From positions 1-38,683 of the forward strand of contig JAPPGP010000001.1 in assembly GCA_028821395.1 (NCBI GenBank): DNA of 38,683 nucleotides, given 5' to 3'. The notes below the pieces were generated by a model. That model worked only from the letters and a program-made list of their open reading frames with translations. It was not told the DNA's origin and made no database searches. Below are positions 8,820-16,395 of this stretch, one piece after another. The position numbers were made by a program, and so were the translations under genes. This DNA comes from Defluviicoccus sp. (lineage in GTDB: Bacteria; Pseudomonadota; Alphaproteobacteria; MPNO01). Numbering within the stretch: position 1 is the first letter of the stretch; each line of letters opens with the position of its first letter.

Positions 8820-9206
8820 GGCCGGATCGACGATTTCCCGCGTCGCGGCCTTCTGGACGAACGCCGAGCGCGTCATCCCCCGCATCCGCGCCGCCTCGTC
8901 CAGAGTGTCCAGGAACCCCTTCTCCAGGCTCAGGTTCACCCGCACCACCCTTCTGCGGTCCCGGACATAGGGAATCATCATGAGGACGGCGCCGTCCGCG
9001 ATGTTTCCGGCAACCTCGTCGCGCACCGCTTCGATGCCGCGCGGCGGCACCGGCTCGCCGTCCTCGAGGAACAGGCTCAACGCCTCGATCGCGTTGGGAA
9101 CGATGTCCTCGAAGCAGTCGGCGGCCGAATAGCATCCCGGCACCTCGGGGAACTGGATCCCGTAGGCGCTGTCCGGGTCCTTGTCGATGACGGCCACGTA
9201 GTGCAT
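8817..9206 (-). CDS. HicB-like antitoxin, no HicA partner
   Basis: 129 residues. Residues 1-60 match the HicB partial RNase-H fold (YVAVIDKDPDSAYGIQFPEVPGC followed by an A-rich helix with FEDIVPNAIEALSLFL). Residues 88-125 look like a ribbon-helix-helix DNA-binding tail (VRVNLSLEKGFLDTLDEAAR, then RSAFVQKAA). HicB normally neutralises the HicA mRNA interferase encoded immediately beside it. Here the neighbours are a PrpD-like gene and a quinone-oxidoreductase-like gene, and no HicA-sized frame fits in the gaps. GAGGAGG lies 5 nt before the ATG, so translation should be strong. It follows the oxidoreductase on the same strand after 46 nt. It may act as a stand-alone DNA-binding regulator or guard against HicA encoded elsewhere. 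Confidence 0.85.
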   Translation of the reverse strand: MHYVAVIDKDPDSAYGIQFPEVPGCYSAADCFEDIVPNAIEALSLFLEDGEPVPPRGIEAVRDEVAGNIADGAVLMMIPYVRDRRRVVRVNLSLEKGFLDTLDEAARMRGMTRSAFVQKAATREIVDPA

Positions 9207-9252
9207 GCCTGCCTCCTCGGATCCAGCCCACCCGCCTTGCGGCCTCTCCGGG

Positions 9253-10245
9253 CTAGGCGGCGATCTCCAGCACCGCCTTGCCGACCACCTTGCGGTCCTC
9301 CAGCAGCCCGATCGCGTCCATGTAGCGCTCGAACGGGAAGCGCGCCATGATGTTGGGGTCGATCCTGCCGGCGAGCAGGAGGTCGAACAGGGCTGCCTGC
9401 GCCTCCGCCAGAATGGGCGAGCGCCGGTGGATGTAGCTGTTGATGGTCATCCCCAGCACGCCGATGTTCTTCAGCAGCAGGTAGTTGGTGCGGAGCTGCG
9501 GGATGGTGCCGGAGGTGAAGCCCGCCACCACGGCGCGCCCCTCGTCGCCGATGGCGCGGAGCGCCGCTTCGAACACCTCGCCGCCGACCAGGTCGAAGAC
9601 GAGGTCCGCCGGCCGCCTGCCGGTCGCCTCCAAGACCTGGGCGCGGAGGGACTCGCGCAGATTCTCCCGGGTGAGGTCGATCGCCGCGTCGGCGCCGGCC
9701 GCGCGCACCGCGTCCGCCTTGGCGGGCGAGGAGAGCCCGGCCAGCACCATACTCGCGCCGAGCGGCTTGGCGAGGTTGACCGCGGCCATGCCGACCCCGC
9801 CCGAGGCGCCGTCGATCAGCACGATCTCGCCCTCTTGCAGCCGCCCGCGCGTGGTCAGCGCGTGGTAGGCGGTCTGGTAGGCGAGCCCCATCGCGGCGGC
9901 GGCGTCGAACGCGACCCCGTCGGGGAGGGGAAAGCACAGCGCCTCGGGGCAGGCGACCTTCTCGGCGAGCCCGCCATGCACCACATGGGCGATCACCCGG
10001 TCGCCTTGCTTCAGCCTCGAGACGCCCGCGCCGAGGGCTGACACCACCCCGGCCGCATCCTTGCCCGGCGTGAAGGGCGGCGGTGGGTTGTTCTGGTACG
10101 TGCCGTCGAGCGACAGGAGGTCGGTGAAGTTGATGCCGCAGACCTTCACGTCGACCACCACCTCGTCGTCCGCGGGCGCGGGGTCCGGCACCTCCTCGAT
10201 CCCGACCGTCCGGTTGGATGTATCGCTGATGACCACCGCCCGCAT
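9253..10245 (-). CDS. Zinc-independent NADPH:quinone oxidoreductase-like MDR protein
   Basis: 330 residues from the ATG at 10245, preceded by GGGGAGAGGGG; an in-frame upstream ATG at 10428 would run through the palindromic repeats and is rejected. The GroES-like N-terminal domain (VCGINFTDLLSLDGTY, PFTPGKDAAGVV) and the Rossmann domain with nucleotide loop G146-ASGGVG152 identify the medium-chain dehydrogenase/reductase family, quinone-oxidoreductase branch. The Cys/His zinc ligands of alcohol dehydrogenases are missing. Enzymes of this kind reduce quinones or enones (including crotonyl-type thioesters) with NADPH in the cytosol. The HicB-like gene follows downstream on the same strand. Substrate unknown. 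Confidence 0.93.
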   Translation of the reverse strand: MRAVVISDTSNRTVGIEEVPDPAPADDEVVVDVKVCGINFTDLLSLDGTYQNNPPPPFTPGKDAAGVVSALGAGVSRLKQGDRVIAHVVHGGLAEKVACPEALCFPLPDGVAFDAAAAMGLAYQTAYHALTTRGRLQEGEIVLIDGASGGVGMAAVNLAKPLGASMVLAGLSSPAKADAVRAAGADAAIDLTRENLRESLRAQVLEATGRRPADLVFDLVGGEVFEAALRAIGDEGRAVVAGFTSGTIPQLRTNYLLLKNIGVLGMTINSYIHRRSPILAEAQAALFDLLLAGRIDPNIMARFPFERYMDAIGLLEDRKVVGKAVLEIAA

Positions 10246-10335
10246 GCCCCTCTCCCCGCTTCGGCTTGAACCGGGCGTGGTATAGCGGCCCGCAGGCAGC
10301 GAGAGAAGACTGCCCCGTCCTTCCCCCACCACGTC

Positions 10336-10358
10336 ATGCCCGGACTTGATCCGGGCAT
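10336..10358 (+). repeat. Dispersed palindromic repeat, copy 1
   Basis: ATGCCCGGA - CTTGA - TCCGGGCAT: perfect 9-bp arms with a 5-nt loop, flanked by CGTC on the left and CCA on the right. The same unit occurs inverted at 18761-18783. Elements of this form are common intergenic repeats in alphaproteobacterial genomes. Confidence 0.85.
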
Positions 10359-10415
10359 CCACTGGCGCCGCCGCCCCTTCCCGCCGGCCGCCTCGCAGGC
10401 GGAGGCGCCGCATGG

Positions 10416-10456
10416 ATGGCCGGATCATCCCCGGACTCGATCCGGGGGCCGGCCAT
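10416..10456 (-). repeat. Dispersed palindromic repeat, copy 2 (double-stem variant)
   Basis: Two nested inverted repeats: outer ATGGCCGG (10416-10423) / CCGGCCAT (10449-10456), and inner CCCCGGA (10429-10435) / TCCGGGG (10441-10447) with loop CTCGA. The flank CATGACGG on the right marks it as the same family as copy 1 in opposite orientation. Confidence 0.75.
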
Positions 10457-10600
10457 GACGGGCGGGGGCCGGCGGGGAAGGACGCGCCAGCCGCCGGCTC
10501 AACCCCCGGTCGCCGCGGCGTGTAGGAATTTCGCGCGGTCTGCTAACCTGTACCCGGCCATGATGAAGAGACATGGCGCGCGCGTGCGGGAGTTCGCGTA

Positions 10601-10918
10601 GTGGACCCGATGCAGATCACCATGCTGGGCGTGGGCGTGGCGCTGGCCGCGCTGATCGTCACGCTGAACGGATCGCTGCGCCGGGATATCGACAAGCGGC
10701 TCGAAGGCGTCGAGAAACGGTTCGACGCGCGCCTCGACGGCATCGACAAGCGCCTCGACGGCATCGAGAAACGCTTCGACGATCGTTTTGACGGCATCGA
10801 CGCGCGTTTGCGCTCGGTCGAAGAGGGTCTGTCCGAGGTGAAGGGCAGGCTTGCCCTAGTGGAGAGCTTTATCCTCGGTCGCACCGAGGCGGCAGCCGGA
10901 GAAGCGCCGGCCGAGTAG
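10601..10918 (+). CDS. Small membrane-anchored coiled-coil protein with an internal 18-residue duplication
   Basis: 105 residues if the GTG at 10601 is used (GGGAG 8 nt upstream); an ATG at 10610 is the alternative. Residues 4-24 form a hydrophobic helix, then LRRD begins a highly charged amphipathic helix running to about residue 85. Its core is two 18-residue units, RLEGVEKRFDARLDGIDK and RLDGIEKRFDDRFDGIDA, i.e. 11+7 residue periods as in long coiled coils. The C-terminal LSEVKGRL and PAE tail match the 71-residue protein at 3958-4173, so the two are paralogues, this one lengthened by the duplication. No catalytic motif is present. An oligomerising membrane scaffold is a guess from shape alone. 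Confidence 0.72.
   Translation: MDPMQITMLGVGVALAALIVTLNGSLRRDIDKRLEGVEKRFDARLDGIDKRLDGIEKRFDDRFDGIDARLRSVEEGLSEVKGRLALVESFILGRTEAAAGEAPAE
10697..10804 (+). repeat. Tandem 54-bp repeat inside the coiled-coil gene
   Basis: Units 10697-10750 and 10751-10804 align without gaps and encode 18 residues each. Each is a 21+12+21 nt mosaic of a CGCCTCGACGGCATCGA-type block. The period is a multiple of three, so copy-number change would lengthen the coiled coil without a frameshift. Confidence 0.8.
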
Positions 10919-10988
10919 CGGCGGGGTGAGCGCGCGGGGCCCGCGGGGGCGTATCGAGGGACCGCCCGCTCTGTGGTAAAACCGGGCC

Positions 10989-12287
10989 ATGCTGAGCGCC
11001 GAACAGAACGCGCTGGTGACCGAGACCGGGGCGGGGACCGCGGGCGGGGCGCTGATGCGCCGCTACTGGCAGCCCGCCGCGCTCGCCGAGGAGCTGGCCA
11101 CAGACCGCCCGCTCGCGCCTGTCCGGCTGATGGGCGAGGATCTGGTGCTGTTCCGCGCCGATGACGGCGAGCCCCGCCTGACTTCCCGGCGCTGCCCGCA
11201 TCGCGGGGCGGATCTGCGTTTCGGCCGGCTGGAGGACGGCGGCCTGCGCTGCCCGTTCCACGGCTGGCTGTTCGACGGCAAGGGGCGCTGCCTGGAGCAG
11301 CCGGCGGAGCCCGAAGGCAGCAACTTCCACACCAAGATCCGCATGCCGGGCTATCCCTGCATCGAGCGCAACGGCGTGGTCTTCGCCTGGCTCGGCCCGG
11401 GCGAGCCGCCGCCGCTGCCGGAGTTCGACTGCTTCGCGGCGCCGGATGCGTTCACCTTCGCCTTCAAGGGCTATCTCGAATGCAACTGGCTGCAGGCGCT
11501 CGAGGTCGGGATCGACCCGGCGCATGGCTCGTTCCTGCACCGCTTCTTCGAGGATGAGGACCCGGAGGAGGGCTACGGCCTCCAGTTCCGCGACCGGGTG
11601 GACGGCGCGAACCGCCCGCTCACCTGGATCATGCGCGAGTTTCCCTGCCCCGAGATCCTGATCGAGGACACCGGCTACGGCATGCGGCTGACGGCGCTGC
11701 GCGACCTCGACGCGGCGAGCAGGCACGTCAGGATCACCAACCTTCTCTTCCCCAACGCCATCGTCATCCCGCTCGGCAACGACATGATCATCAGCCAGTG
11801 GCACGTGCCGATCGACGACACGCATTGCTGGTGGTACGCCATGTTCACCAGCTACGCAGACACGCTCGACAAGCGGGCGATGCGCGACCAGCGGCTCAAG
11901 CTCTACACCCTGCCGGACTACCGGCCGCGGCTGAACAAGGCCAACGATTACGGCTTCGATGCGTCCGAGCAGATTCGCGCGACCTATACCGGCATGGGCG
12001 ACGACATCAACGTGCACGACCAGTGGGCGGTCGAGTCGCCGGGGCCGATCCACGACCGCAGCGCCGAGCATCTCGGCATCTCCGACCGGGCGATCATCCG
12101 CTACCGCAGGCGGCTGATCGCGGCTATCGAGTCGGTCGCTGGCGGCGCCGAGGCGCCGATGCGGGGCAACGGGCCGGGCGAGGCGCCGCTCGCCGTCGAC
12201 ACGGTGGCGCCCCGCGAAGGGTGGGACGAGACCTGGCGCAGCCACGATGCCGCGCGCCGCGCGCGCTCGGGCTGGGCCGCGCCGTGA
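10989..12287 (+). CDS. Rieske non-haem iron oxygenase, large subunit
   Basis: 432 residues. The N-terminal Rieske domain has C69-P-H71 and C88-PF-H91-GW, the [2Fe-2S] ligands. The catalytic domain shows E172-VGID176-PAH179-GSFLH184, giving the two iron-binding histidines and the bridging acid. The distal Asp is probably in NVHDQWAVESPGPI. The layout is that of phthalate-dioxygenase/VanA-type enzymes (single alpha subunit, no beta subunit), which hydroxylate or O/N-dealkylate aromatics and amines. The required ferredoxin reductase is not nearby. The stop overlaps the GTG of the glutamine-synthetase-like gene (GTGA at 12284-12287), so the two proteins are made from one message and probably act in sequence. 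Substrate unknown. Confidence 0.94.
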   Translation: MLSAEQNALVTETGAGTAGGALMRRYWQPAALAEELATDRPLAPVRLMGEDLVLFRADDGEPRLTSRRCPHRGADLRFGRLEDGGLRCPFHGWLFDGKGRCLEQPAEPEGSNFHTKIRMPGYPCIERNGVVFAWLGPGEPPPLPEFDCFAAPDAFTFAFKGYLECNWLQALEVGIDPAHGSFLHRFFEDEDPEEGYGLQFRDRVDGANRPLTWIMREFPCPEILIEDTGYGMRLTALRDLDAASRHVRITNLLFPNAIVIPLGNDMIISQWHVPIDDTHCWWYAMFTSYADTLDKRAMRDQRLKLYTLPDYRPRLNKANDYGFDASEQIRATYTGMGDDINVHDQWAVESPGPIHDRSAEHLGISDRAIIRYRRRLIAAIESVAGGAEAPMRGNGPGEAPLAVDTVAPREGWDETWRSHDAARRARSGWAAP

Positions 12288-13747
12288 CGGGGTCGAGCGG
12301 CCGCGCCGGCTTCGTCGAGCGCCACGGGCTGTGGGACGATGCCGCGCGCGAGGCGGCAGCGGAGATGCTGCGCCGCATCGAGGCGGACGGAATCGAGGTC
12401 GTCCGCTTCTCCTTCCCCGACCAGCACGGAATCCTGCGTGGCAAGGCGGTGACGGCAGGCGAGGTGGCGGGCGCGCTCGCGGGCGGCGTGTCGATGACAT
12501 CGACGCTGCTGGTCAAGGACACCGCGCACAAGACGGTGCCGCCGGTGTTCCGTCCCGGCGCCGGGATCGGCGCGCCCGAGCTCACCGGCGCGGCGGACTT
12601 CCTGATGGTCGCCGACCCCGCGACCTTCCGCGCCCTTCCCTGGGCGCCGGCGACCGGCTGGGTGCTGTGCGACATCCGCTGGCCGGACGGGCGGACGATC
12701 CCGTATTCGACGCGCGATGTGTGCCGCGCCATGCTGGCCCGTGTGGCCGAGCGGGGCTGGGACTACGTCGCCGGCATCGAGGTCGAGTTCCACATCTTCC
12801 GCCTCGAAGACCCGCGGATGGAGGCGCATGGCGCCGGACAGCCGGCCGCGCCGCCCGAGGTCTCGCTGCTCACCCACGGCTACCAGTATCTGACCGAGAT
12901 CCGGCTCGACGAGCTCGACCCGATCCTCGCCGTTCTGAGGCGCGCGCTGGTGGCGCTCGGCCTGCCGCTGCGCTCGCTCGAGGTCGAGTTCGGGCCGAGC
13001 CAGGTCGAGGTGACGTTCCAGCCGGGCGGCGGGCTCGAATCCGCCGACGCGATGATCCTGTTCCGCAACGCCGTGAAGCAGGTCTGCGCGCGGCACGGCT
13101 ATCACGCGACCTTCATGTGCCGGCCGAAGATCGAGAACGTCTTCGCGAGCGGCTGGCACCTGCACCAGTCGCTTCGCGAAGTCGAAACGGGACGCCCGCT
13201 GTTCATGCCCGGGGAGGAGGATGGGGAGGCGCTGCTGTCGTCGCTCGGCCGCCGCTTCGCCGCCGGCATCCTGGAGCACGCGCGCGCCGCGTCGGTTTTC
13301 ACCACGCCGACGATCAACGGCTACAAGCGCTTCAAGCCGTTCTCGCTCGCCCCCGACCGCGCCGCCTGGTCGCGCGACAACCGGGGCGCCATGCTGCGCA
13401 TCCTCGGCGGGGCGGGGGAGCCCGGCACCAGGATCGAGAACCGGGCCGGCGAGCCGGCCGCCAACCCCTATCTCTATCTCGCCTCGCAGATCGCCTCCGG
13501 GCTTGACGGCATCGACCGGCAGGCCGATCCCGGGGCGGCGACCGAGACGCCCTACGAGGCCGACGCACCCCCATTGCCCACGAGCCTGATCGAGGCGGTG
13601 TCGGCACTGCGCGCGGACGAGACGTTCGAGAAGGCGCTGGGCGCGCCCTTCGTCGACTACATCTGCATGATCAAGGAGGCCGAGATCGCCCGCTTCCTGT
13701 CGGACGTCACCGACTGGGAACAGCGCGAGTATTTCCGCATCTTCTGA
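12284..13747 (+). CDS. Glutamine-synthetase-family ligase (gamma-glutamyl-amine synthetase-like)
   Basis: 487 residues from a GTG at 12284 that overlaps the preceding stop by four bases; family sequence begins shortly after. Features of class I/III GS folds are visible: an N-terminal FSFPDQHGILRGK beta-grasp segment, metal/ATP-site E166-V-E168, E233-V-E235 and E242, GWHLHQSL (H293/H295), and the ENRAGEPAANPYLYLA stretch near the C-terminus. The family ranges from glutamine synthetase to enzymes that couple glutamate to amines (PuuA, IpuC, gamma-glutamylanilide synthase). Coupling to a Rieske oxygenase recalls aniline degradation, where gamma-glutamylation precedes dioxygenation. That role is inference; housekeeping GlnA is unlikely given divergence and context. 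Confidence 0.88.
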   Translation: MTGSSGRAGFVERHGLWDDAAREAAAEMLRRIEADGIEVVRFSFPDQHGILRGKAVTAGEVAGALAGGVSMTSTLLVKDTAHKTVPPVFRPGAGIGAPELTGAADFLMVADPATFRALPWAPATGWVLCDIRWPDGRTIPYSTRDVCRAMLARVAERGWDYVAGIEVEFHIFRLEDPRMEAHGAGQPAAPPEVSLLTHGYQYLTEIRLDELDPILAVLRRALVALGLPLRSLEVEFGPSQVEVTFQPGGGLESADAMILFRNAVKQVCARHGYHATFMCRPKIENVFASGWHLHQSLREVETGRPLFMPGEEDGEALLSSLGRRFAAGILEHARAASVFTTPTINGYKRFKPFSLAPDRAAWSRDNRGAMLRILGGAGEPGTRIENRAGEPAANPYLYLASQIASGLDGIDRQADPGAATETPYEADAPPLPTSLIEAVSALRADETFEKALGAPFVDYICMIKEAEIARFLSDVTDWEQREYFRIF

Positions 13748-13769
13748 GCCGCGGCCGCGACGCCGCGGC
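13748..13769 (+). terminator. Candidate hairpin after the oxygenase-ligase operon
   Basis: GCCGCGGC (13748-13755) and GCCGCGGC (13762-13769), a self-complementary octamer repeated with a 6-nt loop, begins directly after the TGA. No T-run follows, so termination would be imperfect or factor-assisted. Confidence 0.4.
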
Positions 13770-13770
13770 C

Positions 13771-13799
13771 TTGGACGCGCGCCGCGCTTCCGCTATACG
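13771..13799 (+). promoter_or_regulatory. Candidate promoter for the SDR-amidohydrolase operon
   Basis: TTGGAC (13771-13776) and TATACG (13794-13799) with a 17-bp spacer. It lies 72 bp before the ATG at 13872 and just past the preceding operon's hairpin. Confidence 0.45.
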
Positions 13800-13871
13800 C
13801 TCTCCCCTCCGATTCGGCGCTTGTCGGCCGATCCACCCATCGCGTGGGGACGAAACCTGGGATGACCCGAA

Positions 13872-14621
13872 ATGACGTCTGAAACGAAGGTCGCCGTGGT
13901 GACGGGGGCCGGCACCGGGATTGGGCGCGCGGCCGTACTTGCGCTGCACAGGGCGGGCTGGCGCATGGCGCTGGCCGGCCGCCGCAGGGAGCCGCTGCAG
14001 GAGACCGCCGCGATGGCCGGCGGCGAAATGCTGGTCGTGCCGACCGACGTGGCCGATCCCGACCAGGTGCGGGCGCTGTTCGCGAGCATCGGGGGGACCA
14101 TGGGGCGGCTCGACCTCTTGTTCAACAATGCCGGCATGGGCGCGCCGCGAATCCCGATGGAAGACCTCGCGGTAGAGGACTGGAAGCGGGTGGTCGACGT
14201 GAACCTGACCGGCTCGTTCCTCTGCGCCCGGGAGGCCATCGCAATGATGAAGAGCCAGACCCCGAAGGGCGGGCGGATCATCAACAACGGCTCGGTCTCG
14301 GCGCACGCGCCCCGGCCCGACACCGTCGCCTACACCGCGACCAAGCACGCCGTCACCGGGCTGACCAAGAGCATCGCGCTCGACGGGCGCAAGCACGACA
14401 TCGCCTGCAGCCAGATCGATATCGGCAACGCGGACACCCCGATGGCGGGCCGAATGAAGCACGGCGTGCCCCAGGCCAACGGGGAGATCATGGCGGAGGC
14501 GGTGATGGACCCCGATCACTGCGGCGAGATGATCGCCCATATCGCCGGGCTGCCGCTGGAGTCGAACGTGCTGTTCGTGACCATCATGGCAACCAAGATG
14601 CCCTTCGTCGGGCGGGGCTGA
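13872..14621 (+). CDS. Short-chain dehydrogenase/reductase
   Basis: 249 residues, classical SDR length. The dinucleotide loop T11-GAGTGIG18, the NNAG motif, and the catalytic Y154-TATK158 with a preceding Ser in NNGSVSAH are all present. It interconverts an alcohol and a ketone with NAD(P)(H) in the cytosol. The Shine-Dalgarno is weak, and no better in-frame start is visible. The LigI-like amidohydrolase starts 17 nt downstream with a strong ribosome-binding site, so the two form an operon. In lignin-derived aromatic pathways a dehydrogenase precedes a pyrone-dicarboxylate-type lactonase, which gives one possible reading. The SDR sequence itself does not define the substrate. Confidence 0.93.
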   Translation: MTSETKVAVVTGAGTGIGRAAVLALHRAGWRMALAGRRREPLQETAAMAGGEMLVVPTDVADPDQVRALFASIGGTMGRLDLLFNNAGMGAPRIPMEDLAVEDWKRVVDVNLTGSFLCAREAIAMMKSQTPKGGRIINNGSVSAHAPRPDTVAYTATKHAVTGLTKSIALDGRKHDIACSQIDIGNADTPMAGRMKHGVPQANGEIMAEAVMDPDHCGEMIAHIAGLPLESNVLFVTIMATKMPFVGRG

Positions 14622-14638
14622 CGGGCCGGAGGAGCGAG

Positions 14639-15523
14639 ATGAACGCCGAGATCAGGAACTGCCTGCCGCCCGACCGGAGCCCACGAAGGCCGGGAATTTC
14701 CCTTCCCAGAGGCTCGGTCGACACCCACGTCCACGTGTTCGAGGACCGCTACGAGCTGTCGCCCGGGCGCGGCTACAACCCGCCCGAATCGACGCTCGCC
14801 GATCTCGAGCACCTGCACGAGACGCTCGGCGTGGACCGGGTGGTGTTCACCCAGCCCTCTGTCTATGGCGTCGACAACTCGGCGATCATGGACGGCGTCG
14901 TGTCGCTGAACGACCGGACGCCCGGGCGCGCCCGCGCCGTCGTCGCGCTGACCATGGATTTCACCGACGAGGAGGTGGCCGCGCTCGACGCCGAGGGTGC
15001 GCGCGGCATCCGGCTCAACATGGACAACAAGGGCGGCATGCCGCTCAGGCTCGACCAGATACCCGAGCTCGCCGCCCGCATCGCGCCGTTCGGCTGGCAT
15101 GTCGAGTTCCTGTTTCCCGGCAAGGACATAATCGAGCTGATGCCGGTCTTCGAGGCGCTCACCGTCCCCATGTCGATCGCCCATTTCGCCTACCAGCCGG
15201 CGACGGCGGGCGTCTTCGCGGACGGGTTCCGGGCACTGCTCGCCCTGGTGCGCGGGGGCAACACCTGGATCAAGATCTCCGGCGCCAACCGGGTCAGCGA
15301 GACCGACCTGCCGCCCTATGACGACGTGAAGCCGATGGCCGAGGCGCTGATCGAGGCCGCGCCCGAGCGCATCATGTGGGGCACCGACTGGCCGCACCCC
15401 AACAAGTACGAGGTCAACCCCAATGACGGCGACCTGGTCGACGCCTTCGGCGACTGGGTGGGCGACAAGGCGATGCGGCGCGCCGTCATGGTCGACACGC
15501 CTGCGGCGTTCTACCGATTCTGA
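14639..15523 (+). CDS. Amidohydrolase of the 2-pyrone-4,6-dicarboxylate lactonase (LigI) type
   Basis: 294 residues with GGAGGAG about 5 nt before the ATG. The N-terminal VDTHVHVF (H30, H32) and C-terminal GTDWPHPN (D250) match the LigI branch of the amidohydrolase superfamily, where lactones are hydrolysed at one (or no) tightly bound metal site. Internal motifs DRVVFTQPSVYG and the terminal AAFYRF also fit that branch. LigI opens 2-pyrone-4,6-dicarboxylate in protocatechuate 4,5-cleavage, but close homologues act on other lactones, and the window has no ring-cleavage dioxygenase. Operon partner of the SDR. A short tandem duplication follows the stop before the convergent cupin gene. Confidence 0.88.
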   Translation: MNAEIRNCLPPDRSPRRPGISLPRGSVDTHVHVFEDRYELSPGRGYNPPESTLADLEHLHETLGVDRVVFTQPSVYGVDNSAIMDGVVSLNDRTPGRARAVVALTMDFTDEEVAALDAEGARGIRLNMDNKGGMPLRLDQIPELAARIAPFGWHVEFLFPGKDIIELMPVFEALTVPMSIAHFAYQPATAGVFADGFRALLALVRGGNTWIKISGANRVSETDLPPYDDVKPMAEALIEAAPERIMWGTDWPHPNKYEVNPNDGDLVDAFGDWVGDKAMRRAVMVDTPAAFYRF

Positions 15524-15559
15524 AAGGGCTCAGGCGGTTTCTGAAGAGCTCAGGCGGTC
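15521..15559. repeat. Short imperfect tandem duplication between convergent stops
   Basis: TGAAAGGGCTCAGGCGGTTT (15521-15540) is followed directly by CTGAAGAGCTCAGGCGGTCT (15541-15560). The second copy contains the cupin stop (15550-15552). The first copy therefore looks like a duplicated cupin 3' end left between the two genes. Confidence 0.55.
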
Positions 15560-16086
15560 TCCAGCAGTCCCGCCTCGTCGCGCGAGAGCCCCGTCTCCGC
15601 CGCCGCCGAGACCACGTCCGGGTGCCAGTGGACCTTGCCGGCCTCCGGCCCGCCGATCAGCGTGAGCAGCGTGCCCGTCCCCTCGCCGATATAGCGGAAG
15701 CCGCGATAGACCCCGATCGGCACGCTGATTGTGTCGAACGGGTCGAGCTCGATCTCTTGTTCTTCTCCGTCGGCGAGCCAGGTGACGGTCCAGCGCCCGA
15801 CCAGAGGCATGAAGACCTCCTCGGTGTCGTGCGCGTGCAGCGCGGCGCCGTTGCCGTGCTCGGCCTGGATCATGCCGAGGTTGAAGCCGTGCGCGGGCAG
15901 CGGAATGTTGGGGACGAGATCGGGGTTCTCGGATGCTTCGACGACACCCATGCCGATCAGGTTGATCTTGAACCGCCGGTGACCGGGGAGGCGGGTGTCG
16001 ATATAGGCCTCGCCGGATCCCCGGAGCTCGGAAAACCGGGCGACGCAGCGCTCCATGTCCTGCTTCGAGATGCTCTGGGGGTCCAT
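15550..16086 (-). CDS. Cupin-fold protein with an altered metal site
   Basis: 178 residues from the ATG at 16086, which has GGAGGAG at ideal spacing; an in-frame upstream ATG at 16116 lacks one. The first cupin motif is intact: G-AALH84-A-H86-DTEE90-VFMPLVG. The second motif reads P123-IG-VY-R128, where the usual third histidine is replaced by Arg, so the metal site, if any, is incomplete. Single-domain cupins of this type are dioxygenases, isomerases or sugar/ligand binders, and the reaction cannot be named here. It ends LETA, like the cupin remnant 500 bp away that ends VETA, so the two may share an origin. No operon partner; downstream it converges on the LigI-like gene. Confidence 0.85.
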   Translation of the reverse strand: MDPQSISKQDMERCVARFSELRGSGEAYIDTRLPGHRRFKINLIGMGVVEASENPDLVPNIPLPAHGFNLGMIQAEHGNGAALHAHDTEEVFMPLVGRWTVTWLADGEEQEIELDPFDTISVPIGVYRGFRYIGEGTGTLLTLIGGPEAGKVHWHPDVVSAAAETGLSRDEAGLLETA

Positions 16087-16126
16087 GCCGCTCCTCCACC
16101 CTTGCCGTCTGTGCATCTTCCCCTGT

Positions 16127-16395
16127 TTATCCCGTCAGGCATAGCCCGTGTTCGGGACGGAAGGACAGGTGGATGGTCTGCCCCGGGGCCGGCTCTTCGT
16201 AATGGTCGATCCGTATCGCGATCTCGTGCCGCCCGACCCGCACCCGGCCTTCCAGGAAGCTGCCGAGATAGATCGTGTCGACGACCTCGCCCTCGAACAG
16301 GTTTTCGATTCCCGGACCCTCGGGCCTTGCGGTATGCAGCGACACGTCCTCGGGCCGCAGGCTGAGCGTCAGGCGGTCGCCCACCGCGGCGCCGC
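16127..16395 (-). pseudogene. C-terminal remnant of an ABC transporter ATP-binding subunit (TOBE domain)
   Basis: The minus-strand frame ending at the TAA at 16127-16129 encodes about 88 residues that match the C-terminal TOBE_2 domain of spermidine/putrescine-type (PotA-like) ABC ATPases: GDRLTLSLRPEDVSLHT, then IENLFEGEVVDTIYLGS, then GQTIHLSFRPEHGLCL. The ATPase domain (Walker A, signature, Walker B) is absent. Upstream of about 16395 the frame runs antisense through cupin and dehydrogenase sequence, so the 5' two-thirds of the gene is gone. No transporter permease remains nearby. The break coincides within a few bases with the 5' break of the cupin remnant on the other strand. Confidence 0.8.

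Larger units (their letters stand above)
10246..10600. other. 355-bp intergenic region carrying two palindromic repeats
   Basis: It separates the divergent oxidoreductase (minus) and small membrane protein (plus). It contains two copies of a dispersed palindrome (10336-10358 and 10416-10456) joined by G+C-rich sequence. No convincing reading frame or RNA gene is visible. GGGAG at 10588-10592 serves the downstream GTG start. Confidence 0.6.

Noticed and set aside
10697..10804. Possible CRISPR-like repeat
   Set aside because: Two adjacent 54-bp units without spacers, in frame inside a coiled-coil gene.
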